A stretch of DNA of 64,000 bases, from NCBI RefSeq assembly GCF_002289565.1, contig NZ_NTFY01000035.1:1-64000 (forward strand), in the 5' to 3' direction. Position 1 is the first letter of the stretch. Every line of letters starts with the position of its first letter. This document shows positions 50,653 to 61,300 of this stretch, one piece after another. The position numbers were made by a program, and so were the translations under genes. The notes under the pieces were generated by a model. It did no database searches and had not been told where the DNA came from. It saw nothing but the letters and a program-made list of their open reading frames with translations. Source of the stretch: Rhodopirellula sp. SM50 (GTDB lineage Bacteria > Planctomycetota > Planctomycetia > Pirellulales > Pirellulaceae).

Positions 50653-51983
50653 CGCATCGGGTTTGCATCATCAATGTCGTCGGGCTGACCGCTCGATTGC
50701 TCGCCGACGCACCGGCGATTCGGTCGCTGGCGGGGAATCCGCCCACCGGCGAGCTTGCCGCGGGCGGTAGACAGTTCATGCCGTGGACCAGCCCGCTGCC
50801 GGCGGTCACCTGCACGTCCCAGGCAACGATGCTGACCGGGCTGGCCCCGCGCGATCATGGTGTCGTCGGCAACGGCTGGTACTACCGCGAGACCCAGGAG
50901 ATTCGGTTCTGGCAACAAGCCCGCTCGTTGGTCCAGGGGCCGGCCTTCTATGACGAGTTCGAAACCGCCAAGATGTTTTGGTGGTTCAACCAATCGTCGA
51001 CGGCACGTTACAGTTGCACGCCGAAGCCGCATTATGGCTGTGACGGCAGTAAAGTCTTTGACGTGCTCGACCACACCGAGTGCGGTCTCACCGAACGGCA
51101 CGGCGCGTTTCCGTTTTTCACGTTTTGGGGGCCCGGTGCCGGGTTGCCGTGCAGTCGCTGGATCGCGGAGGCCACCGCGACGGTGCTGCGTGAAAAACAG
51201 CCCCAGGTCACGCTCGCCTACCTGCCGCATCTGGATTACGACTTTCAACGATTCCCCGATCACGACCCGGCGCGGGTGGCCGAAGTCGACCAGTGTGTGC
51301 AGACCATCCTGGCCGCCGCCGACGAGATCGAGGCACAGGTGGTGATCGTTTCAGAATACGGCTTGGTTCCCGTCGAACGGCCGATTCACATCAACCGTGT
51401 GCTCCGTCAGGCCGGCTGGCTGTCGGTGCGGAACGGGCCCTTCGGCGAAGTTTTGATGCCGGGGGAATCCAAGGCGTTTGCGGTCGCCGATCATCAGTTG
51501 GCGCACGTCTACGTCAGCGATCCCGGTCTGGTCGCCTCGGTGCGAAAGGAGCTTGAAGCGGTCCCGGGTATCGGCGGCGTCTTTGATCCCGGTGATCTGG
51601 AACTCGATCATCCGCGCAGCGGTGAGCTGATCGCATTGGCCCAGCCCGATGCCTGGTTCACGTATTACTACTGGAACGACGACGCGCTGGCGCCCGATTT
51701 TGCCCGCACGGTCGATATCCATCGCAAGCCGGGCTATGACCCTTGCGAGTTGTTCATGACCAGCAAGGTGCGGATGGCGGCGAGGTTGTTGCAAAAGAAA
51801 CTCGGCATGCGCTACAAGATGGACGTCATTCCGCTCGACGCCAAACTCGTCCGCGGCAGCCACGGTCTGCATCCCGATCCGATCGACGGCCCGGTCATCA
51901 TCGGACCGTCACACGATCATCCGCTGCCTTCGGACATGCGCGGCTTTGCGGGGTACATCCGGTCGTTGTTGGGCGCCGGCTAA
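50649..51983 (+). CDS. Type I phosphodiesterase / nucleotide pyrophosphatase-like (alkaline phosphatase superfamily) protein
   Basis: The protein is 444 residues, starting in an ATGA overlap with the small protein. It has no signal peptide, so it should be cytoplasmic. The N-terminal VCIINVVGLTARLL is the first strand of the fold (the first metal ligand Asp of the usual D-G-x-R appears replaced by Val-Val-Gly). The nucleophile region is PLPAVTCTSQATMLTGLAP, with Thr in the position of the catalytic Thr/Ser. Further metal-ligand stretches are YLPHLDYDFQRFPDHDP, VVIVSEYGLVPV (usually S-D-H-G) and a C-terminal SHGLHPDPIDGPV. The replaced Asp and S-D-H residues make the metal sites unusual, so activity is uncertain. 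Similar proteins occur as nucleotide pyrophosphatases or phosphonoacetate hydrolases. Confidence 0.78.
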   Translation: MTHRVCIINVVGLTARLLADAPAIRSLAGNPPTGELAAGGRQFMPWTSPLPAVTCTSQATMLTGLAPRDHGVVGNGWYYRETQEIRFWQQARSLVQGPAFYDEFETAKMFWWFNQSSTARYSCTPKPHYGCDGSKVFDVLDHTECGLTERHGAFPFFTFWGPGAGLPCSRWIAEATATVLREKQPQVTLAYLPHLDYDFQRFPDHDPARVAEVDQCVQTILAAADEIEAQVVIVSEYGLVPVERPIHINRVLRQAGWLSVRNGPFGEVLMPGESKAFAVADHQLAHVYVSDPGLVASVRKELEAVPGIGGVFDPGDLELDHPRSGELIALAQPDAWFTYYYWNDDALAPDFARTVDIHRKPGYDPCELFMTSKVRMAARLLQKKLGMRYKMDVIPLDAKLVRGSHGLHPDPIDGPVIIGPSHDHPLPSDMRGFAGYIRSLLGAG

Positions 51984-52326
51984 ACGACGATCGGCGAATA
52001 AGTGGGAGAGGCTTCCAGCCTGTCGATGCTGAAGTGACAGGCTGGAAGCCTCTCCCACCTTTAGACATCCGACACGAGTATTCCGCTCGTTGCTAAACGC
52101 GGCGGAGCCGTCTGCGGTGTCGATCGGTATCAGTCACGTGGCTGAACCGTTCGCAGGCAGTCGCAGATGATTTTCGGATCCAGGGTGACCTGTCGGGTAT
52201 CCGCCGGATTTTGCGGCGCGCGTTGGAAGCCGCTAAGCTAGGCTCTGTCCCCGCCCGCACCTATTCCCCCCTCATCACCGGATCGCCCGGCTGCTTTCCC
52301 AAGTCGCTCGGCTAGCCGTTCGCAAC
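51984..52326. other. Intergenic spacer before the giant surface protein gene
   Basis: Contains the 23-bp inverted repeat at 52002-52058. No gene is supported in the rest. The promoter of the giant gene should lie here; no convincing site was found. Confidence 0.55.
52002..52058. repeat. Perfect 23-bp inverted repeat
   Basis: The arm 52002-52024 (gtgggagaggcttccagcct plus gtc) is the exact reverse complement of 52036-52058, with an 11-base loop. It starts 18 bases after the phosphodiesterase stop and may end its transcript. It shares gcttccagc with the 1932-1995 palindrome. Confidence 0.9.
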
Positions 52327-55300
52327 ATGATGCACGCCCGACGCAATCGCCCCTTCTCTTTGCCCAATCGTGCCGCCCGGCGACAGCATCGACAGTCTCG
52401 GCGCCGAATGCTTTACCAGTCCTTGGAGGCACGCCATTTGTTGACGGCGTCGGTGGAAGGCATGGTGTTTGGTGATTCGAACCAAGACGGTATTGAAAAC
52501 AATGCCGAAACGGGGATCGCGGGCGTCACGGTCTATGCCGACCTGAACAGCAACGGCGCACGGGACGCCGGCGAACCGTTCACGCAAACCACGGCCGATG
52601 ATCCGGGAACGTCGGGCGTTGACGAACTGGGGCGTTATGTGCTCGGTGGTTTAAGCGAACAGGCCCATCAGGTGACGATCGAGTTGCCGGCCAACACCCG
52701 GCAGACGGCGCCGCTTTCGCCGGCGACCAGTTCAACGCTAAGCCTGTTCGAAAACGCGCCGCGGCCGACACAGACCAGCGGATCCGGACCACGAGAGATA
52801 CAAGTCTCACCGGATGGCCGATTCGTCGTTCTCGGTTGGGATCAAGGGAGACGCGTCACCACATTCGCGCGGCGGGTACAAGACGGTCAGTTGACGTTCC
52901 AATCGGAACTCTATGGCACGTCGCTGTACGGGCTTCGACGCGGCGTCTTTTCTGCCGACGGGGGTTACTTGTACGTTCCGGCGGAGTACTCCGACGCGAT
53001 CAACGTGTTGCAGATGGACTCGTCGGGCGCGCTGTCAGTCGTTCAATCGATCACCCTCAACGATGATGTCAACCTGGATCGCGTCAACGCTTTGGCGATC
53101 GCACCGGATGGATCACAATTATTTGCGACGTCGACAACGACGAAGTCCCTGCTGATCTACGCGATCGATTCTGCCGCCGGAACACTCACGCACACTGAAA
53201 CGTTTACACAGGGCATCGACGGTGTCGTCGGGTTGGACTTTCCCGCACAGCCACGTGTTTCGCCAGACGGAACGTTGGTTGCGGTCGCGACGCAGGGCAG
53301 TGGGAACCCACTGACGTTGTTGGACCGTGATCCGGCGACGGGAGTCGTCACTGCCAGTGGAGCCAGTCTGTCGCTGGGATCGAACCGCGACGTCGTCTTT
53401 TCCGACGACGGTCGATTCCTCTACGTTGCCGATTTTAATGGTCGTCTGTGGACGCTGACACGGGATCTGGCCACCGGCGATGTCCAAGTCCAAGGGTCGA
53501 TTGATTTGGGACCCAAGCGTTTGGACAAACTGGTGATGCGTCCCGACCAAGCCGGGATCTATGCGACGTCCAGTTACACCGATTCGCTGTTGGCATTTGA
53601 TCGTGATCCGATCAGCGGCGCCGTGACGTTGAACCAAACGTTCGACTCAATCGACGTGCCAGGCATGGCCAATGCCGAAGGCATCGCGATCAGCCCCGAC
53701 GGGCAGCACCTCTATCTGGCGTCCCAGGGCAGCAATCGAATGCAGACGTTCTGGACCAATCCCACCGGACGTTCCCCAGTCGCGTCGCTGGTCACCACGG
53801 TGGATGGGCAGTCGGTCACTCAAGTCAACTTTGCAGTCGGCGACGCATCGCCAGGTGTGATCTCATTTTTAACGACGTCGGTGAGTCCCGCACCCGCCGA
53901 CCAAGTGGATTTCACGCTTGTTTTTGACGAAGCCGTGTCGGGTGTGGGCGTCGACGATTTTCAACTGTTTGCCAGCGGGCTGGATCATTCTGCCATCACA
54001 GCGGTCACCGGGGGCCCGACTGAATTCACCGTCAGTGTGTCGACGCCGGATTACGCAGGCAATTTGCAACTGCAGTTGATCGATGATGACACGATCGTGG
54101 ACGTCGATTCGATCCCGATCGGCGGCAGTGGAACGGGCGCGGTCGTCAGTCGCACGGACGCATTACACGTGGATTCGCTTCCTCCACAGGTCGTCGCGAT
54201 TGCGGCTCCGCCCGGTGTCGCTCCGCTGCCACGCCGGCTTGATTTTTTTGTGACGTTTGACGAGCCGGTCAGCGGCGTTGATGTCTCAGATTTTCAAACC
54301 GTCGACGTCGGCGGGGCGGTGGGAAGCGTGGATGCCGTCGTCGCAACAGGCGATGCCCGTGTCTATCGCGTCGAAGTCGGTGTCAGCGGCACAGCCGGCA
54401 GCGTGTCGCTGGCGCTCGTTGACGATGACACGATCGTTGACGTGGCGGCCAATGCACTCGGTGACGTCGGCACGGCCGGCGGCGGTGCCGGTGACGGATC
54501 GTTCCAATCTTCCGCCGTTGTAATCGACGATGCCGCGATCCGTGGCCGTCTGTGGATCGATACCAATGCGGACGGACTTTACGATCGCGACGAATCGGGC
54601 GCGGGCGGCATTACCGTCTACGCGGACACCAACACAAACGGTTCCCGAGACGCCGGCGAACCCGTGGTGATCACGCAAAACGACGATCCGGGGACGAGCG
54701 AGATTGACGAAACCGGGACCTACGAATTGACGGGTCTGGCGGCCGCGACGACGTATGCCGTGCGAATCGATTCGCCACAGCATCGACAGACCGCGCCGGT
54801 TTCTTACGCGCAAGACGACGGGCTGTTGACCGTCGCGGACTCCCTTTTCGCCGGCGTCAATTCGTCCGATACGCTGTACAACGTTGACGGAATCACGCTC
54901 ACCGCCGACGGCAAACATCTTTATGCGTTGTCACCGTACGGATCCAAGCTGGCGCTTTATTCACGCGATTCGGTCAACGACCCGTTCGCATTGCAGGCGA
55001 CTTGGTCGGACGCCAGTCCGGGGTTTGCGGGTCTGGGAAGTCCGTCGCACTTGATCTTTGATCCCGACGAACAATTCGGGTATCTCGTCGCAATCAATAC
55101 CATCTTTGTCGTCCGTCGCGATGCGGCGACCGGCGAACTGACCGTCGTGGATTCGGTCGAGGGCGCGGTCAGCGATAACAGTGCGTTCGATCGAATCCGT
55201 TCTGTGGCGATCAGTCCCGACGGAGAGTATCTGTTTACGGCGGGCATGTATAGCGACACGGTTTCCGTTTATCGGATCGACGATTCAACGGGGCTGTTGC

Positions 55301-58300
55301 AACCGATCCAAGAACTGCGCCAGGGATTCGATGGAGTCGATGGGTTGGACTATCCCGATCTCGTTCAAGTCACGCCCGACGGCGCTCAGCTCTTCGTGCA
55401 TTCGTATTTTAAGTCCAGGCTGACCGTTTACGACATCACCCCGGGAAGCGGTCGTCTAGTCGAGTCGCAGTCGTTCCCGGGAATCGGATCGTCGACCGAT
55501 ATCGAGTTTTCTCCTGACGGAGAATTCGTGTATTGCTCCAGTGCGTCCGGCGGATCGAATAAGGTCTACATTTTTAAACGGGTCGCCGGACAGTGGACGC
55601 AGCAGCCCACCGCGAGCGTCGGGCTGCTCACGCCGCGCGACTTGGAGATCAGCGCCGACGGACGATTTGTTTATGTCGCCGACAATGGCATCAGCAAGAT
55701 CGTTGTTCTCTCGCGTGACTCCCAGACCGGTGAGCTGACATCGCATCAAGTCCTGAATGATGATTTGCCACACGACTCGCTCGGTGGAGTGGAGTTCGTC
55801 AAGCTATCGCCCGACGGACGAGAGTTGTTCGCGGCAGCGGCAAGCGATCACAGTCTGACTCGGTTTACACGACTGAGCGGCAACGTCACGGCCCAGCCGA
55901 TCACGGTCACGACGACGCGACGTGAGACGACCGGTGTCGATTTTGGAATCCGCAACCTGTCTCCATCGGTCACGGATCTCAGTCCCGCCGTCGCCGGTCC
56001 CATCACCGACCCGACCGTCACGTTTATCGCGACCTTCGACGAACCGGTGACCGGAGTCGATTCGACGGACTTCGTGATCGAGTCAACCGGCATCACCGGC
56101 GCGACGATTGTTGAGGTCACCGGCGGTCCGACGCAATTCAACGTCTTGGTCAACACCGGCAGCGGCGACGGCACGTTGCACTTGCGGTTGCTCGATGACG
56201 ACTCCATCGTCAACGCATCGCTCGAGCCGCTCGGTGGAGTCGGTGTGGATAACGGGGGGATACTTTCGGAATCGTTGGCGGTCTTGAAATCAGGATCGAT
56301 CAGCGGCCGGATGGTGTTGGATGCCGACGAAGACGGCTACGCGGACCTGGGAGAAGTCGGGATCGCCGGAGCGACCGTGTTCGTCGACCTGGACGCCGAT
56401 GGAACACTGGATCCGGGCGAACCGTTTTCCATTTCCATGGGTGACGATCCGGCCACGACCGGCGAGGACGAAGCGGGCACGTATCTTGTTCAAGGCGTCG
56501 CTGACGGCGAACACACCGTCGTCGTCTTGCCACCGCCTGGGTTTGAATTGACCAACCCGGCGACACGCGCGGCTCCGATCGGCAGCACCTATTTTGTCAG
56601 AGCGATCAAGGATGGGACGTCCGGCGCCAACTACTTGGACGAAGCCGCCGGGGTGACGACCAGTCCCGACGGCAACTTCCTTTACGTCGCCTCGTACAAC
56701 GACGATTCGGTCACGGTGTTCTCACGCAATGCCGCGACCGGACAACTGACCGTCGTCCAGCAGGTCGTCGACAACGTCGGCGGCGTGTCCGGACTGTGGG
56801 GCGCCCAGTCGATCGCGATCACCCAGGACGGCGAAAATCTGTACGTGGCTTCGGCGCTCGATGATGCCCTGGTAATGTTTGATCGAGACCCGCTGACCGG
56901 GCAGTTGTCATTCCTGGGAAAACTGACCGACGGAATCGGCGGCGTGGACGGCTTGGACGAAGCCGTGGGCGTCCAGGTCAGCGACGACGGAAAGCACCTG
57001 TACGTCGCGGCGTTCACCGATGGCTCGGTCACCCTGTTTACACGCGACCCGTCCACGGGGCTGGTTTCTTACACGCAGAAATACGTCGGCAATACGAGCG
57101 GCGCCTTTGCCGCCGAGTTCAGTCCTGACCAGCGGCATGTGTACGTCTCCGGGGCCGGCAGTTCGGCGATCACCGTTTATGACCGTGACCTTTCCAGCGG
57201 ATTGTTGACCCTGAAACAAACCGTCCGTCAATCGGATGCGTCCGTCGATGGGCTGTCCGGAGTATCCGGTCTGTCGGTCAGCACCGATGGAAAGAACCTG
57301 TACGCGGCCGGCTATTTCAGCGACAAGCTTGCGGTATTCGACCGAGACACAACGACAGGTTTGTTGACGTTTCATCAGACGACGGCCGACCCCAATGGGA
57401 CGTCGTCGTCCGCCCGGCCCATTTCGGTGCTGGCCAGCCCGGACGGACACCACGTCGTGGCGATGTACGAAGCGTACGATGCCATCGAGATCTTTCGACG
57501 TGACGCATCGACCGGCCAGCTGACTTCGTTGCTGCGATACCGCGACGGATTGGGTGGTGTGGACGGGCTCAACGGTGCTTGGGACGCCGAGTTTTCCAAT
57601 GACGGTCGGTTCTTGTATGTGGTTGGTGCCTACGACGACGCGGTCGTGATATTTAATCGTAACGCGGGCGAGTGGGTCGCGACGGCGATCCAGGCGAATG
57701 TCTCGACAGGATCAACAACCGTTCTGCCGGGCTTTGCCGCTCTCAACGTGGCCCCGCAGGGTGTCTCGATCGACTACGTCGGAAGCGTTCCTGCGACGGC
57801 AAACACCATCGATGTTGAGGTGACATTCAGTGAACCCGTGGTCGGGTTCGACACCGACGATCTGCAACTCGGCGGGTCTCTGACCTCGGCGGCGGTGACC
57901 GGGCTTGTCGGATCCGGCGACAGCTACACCGCGACGATCACGTTGGCCGCCGAGCAGGGAACGCTGACCGTCACGGTGGTTGATGACGGTTCCATTGACG
58001 ATTTGTATGGTCTTGACCTGGGCGGTCCGGCAATCGGCGACGGCACGTTTTCATCGCCAGCGATCGACGTCGACCTGCTCGCTCCGACGGTCGAGTCGAT
58101 CGAGAATGTCTATACCGATTCGACCTCCACCCGTCGACTTGAATTTGTGGTGACATTCAGCGAGCCTGTGAGCGGTGTCGACGTCGGCGACTTTCAAGTC
58201 AATGCCACGGGTTTGACCGACGTCACGATTGAATCCGTGACCGGTGCCGATGATCGCTACACCGTTGTGGTCACCAACACCGCGGGCACGGGAACGATCT

Positions 58301-61300
58301 CGCTGAATCTGGTCGATGACGACAGCATCATTGATGTTGTCGCTTTACCATTGGCTGGAGCCGGTCTGGGCAATGGGGACTTTGCCAGCTCTGTTGAGTC
58401 GGTCGAGCCGGCGGTCGTGAACGGGCGGATTTTCCATGACGAGGACGACGACGCCTATCAGGATGCTTCCGAACCTGGGATCGCCGGGGTCATCGTCTAC
58501 CTGGACGAAAACGGCAATGCCGTCCGCGACGCGGGCGAACCCTTCGCCGTCAGCAGTGCCGACGATGCAGCGACCATCGACATCGACGAATCGGGGACGT
58601 ATTCGATCACGACCGATCAAACCGGACCGGCAACGATCGCGATTGAAGTCTCGGGCACGCAATTCCTGCAGACCGCACCGCGTCAGTTCACCGGCGGCAG
58701 CGGATTTCTGAGCCATCAACAAACGATCACGACCGATCCCTTGCAGGTGACCGTGTTCGGCAACTATGGCGTCGAAGTCTCACCGGACGGGAACTTCATC
58801 GTGCTGCAGGTCACCGATGATGGCGGCGGTATCGCCGTCTTTGGGCAGCATCCCGGCGGAACGCTGGAGTCGTTGCACTGGTATCCGGCGGGCAGTTTGG
58901 CCGATCTGGGCGATCCGCAATCGCCGACGTTTTCACCCGACGGAAAGTTCTTGTTTCTCTACTCAAAACAGAGCAAGCAACTGCAAACCTATGGATTTGA
59001 CTTGAACGACGGTTCGCTCACGCAGGTCCAAAGTCTGGATCTGACAGCGGCGGGAATCAGCAACACCGCTTCCCAGGATCTGCGGATCAGCCCCGATGGG
59101 AAGAACTTGTACGCGACGTCTTATACCGATAGCACACTTCGGGTGTTTGGCGTCGAACCTGCAACAGGCGTTGTCACGCCGCTGCAAACCTTCCATGACT
59201 GGGCCGAGACGCCGCGTCTGCAAAACGCGTCCGGGCTGACGGTTTCACCCGACGGCAGACATGTCTATGTCGGCAGCTTTGCCGAATATTACATCAACGC
59301 CTTTGAACGGAATCCGGTCGACGGAACACTTACCAAGATCCAAGAGTTACCCGATGTGCGCCGTCCTTCGCGATTGCTGAGCTCCGCCGATGGAGAATTT
59401 GTGATCGTCAGCGGTTGGGACACGTTCAACAATCAGGACTTGACGACGCTGCGACGTGATCCCGCCACGGGACTGCTAAGTGTTTCTTCCCGCCGCGTGA
59501 TGCCGGCGACGCCCAAGGGTGCTTCCCTTTCGCCGGACGGGAATTCCTTGCACTACGCCGACGATGACTACGCGAACTTGAACACGCTGACTCGCGATCC
59601 GGCCACCGGCGCATGGACTGCATTGGATGTCTTGACCGACGATGTCGATGTGCCGGGCATGCGCGGGGTGGATGACACCGCCGTCAGCCCGGACGGGAAA
59701 TACGTCTATGCCGTCAACGGATTCGAACGCAACTTACACCTGTTCACGCGGGACCAGGGGGTTCGCAGCGAATCAAATCATCTGACGTCCTTGAACTTTG
59801 GGGCGCAGAACGACGTGTTTGATTTCGGCGTGTTCAATCCGCCACCTGGTCTGGTTTCGGTGACATCCGACCGCAGCGATCCGACTAGCGAACCCTCGGC
59901 AACGATCACCATCGAGTTTAGCGAGTCGGTCAGCGGGTTCGATGAGGCCGACCTCTCGTTGAGCGCCGAAACGTTGACGGCATTTCCGGCCGCGACGATC
60001 GGAACGGTCGTTGGCGGACCGACCACCTACTCCGTAACGATCAACGGACTGTCGGGCGACGGAACTGTCTCCCTCATGCTCGACGATGACGACTCGGTCA
60101 TCGACACGCTGGGTGGACCCTTCGGCGGAACGGGGGCCGGGACCATCGCGTTGATCTCCTTTGCAGTGGACAACGTGGCCCCGTTGGTCAGCGGCTGGTT
60201 GCCCGCTGCCGGGACGGTGACGGACGAATCGACAATCACCTTCACCGTCAACTTTGACGAACCCGTTCAAAACGTCGACATCACCGACTTCCAATTGGAC
60301 GCGGTCGGAATCACGGGCGCGTCGATTCTTGAAGTGACCGGATCAGGTGACACCTACACCATCGACGTCAACACCGGCAGCGGTGACGGCACGCTGACGT
60401 TGCGGTTGGTGGATAATGATTCGATCATGGACGGCTTGACGCAACCGCTGGGCGGTCCGGGTGTGGGCAACGGAGATTCGAATTCCCATCCGGTGACGAT
60501 CACCAAGACCGGCACGATTGAAGGAACGCTGTGGCATGACTTCAACGAGAACGGCGTGCAAGACTCAACTGAAGGAGGCGTTGCCGGGCTCACGGTTTAC
60601 CTGGACTTCAATGACAACGGCCAGTTTGACACGGCGAGCGAACCGAGCACGGTCACCGCTGCCGATGATCCGGGGACCCTGCAAGACGACGAAGCGGGTC
60701 GGTATCAATTCTTCAGCGTCGCTCCGGGCGAGTATTCTCTTCGCGTGGCGTCCGCCGTGTGGAGTGCGTTCGAACGTAATGACTGGGAAAGCGTGACAGC
60801 TAGCACTTACACCGATCAGGGTAACTTTAACGCGGATAACAAGTCGCTGCGTCTGAGTCCCGACGGACGCCACCTGTACGTCTTCGACCACCTGTCGGAT
60901 GCGATTGTGGTGTTGGTGATGCCGCAGTCCCCAACCGAATCGTTGACCGAGGTTCAAGTCCTGGTCGATCAATTTGTCGACGTCACCAACGCCGCCGGTG
61001 ACATCGCGTTCACGCCCGACGGCGCGTTCATGTATGTCTCCGAAGACCAGACCGAACGCGTCGCTGTGTACGCACGAAACACCGGCGACGGCACGTTGGT
61101 GCGAAAACAATTGATCTATGTTCCCGACATCGGGCCGTATGCACTGGAAGTCTCACCCGATGGAAAACACCTGTACGTCGGCGGCGGCTACATCGCACCG
61201 TACGCAATTGATCCGGTGGAGGGGACGTTGACCACGCTTGCCGCCACCGGAACTCCGGCCCGGGTGCAGGACATCGTGTTCAACAGCGACGGCACCAAAC

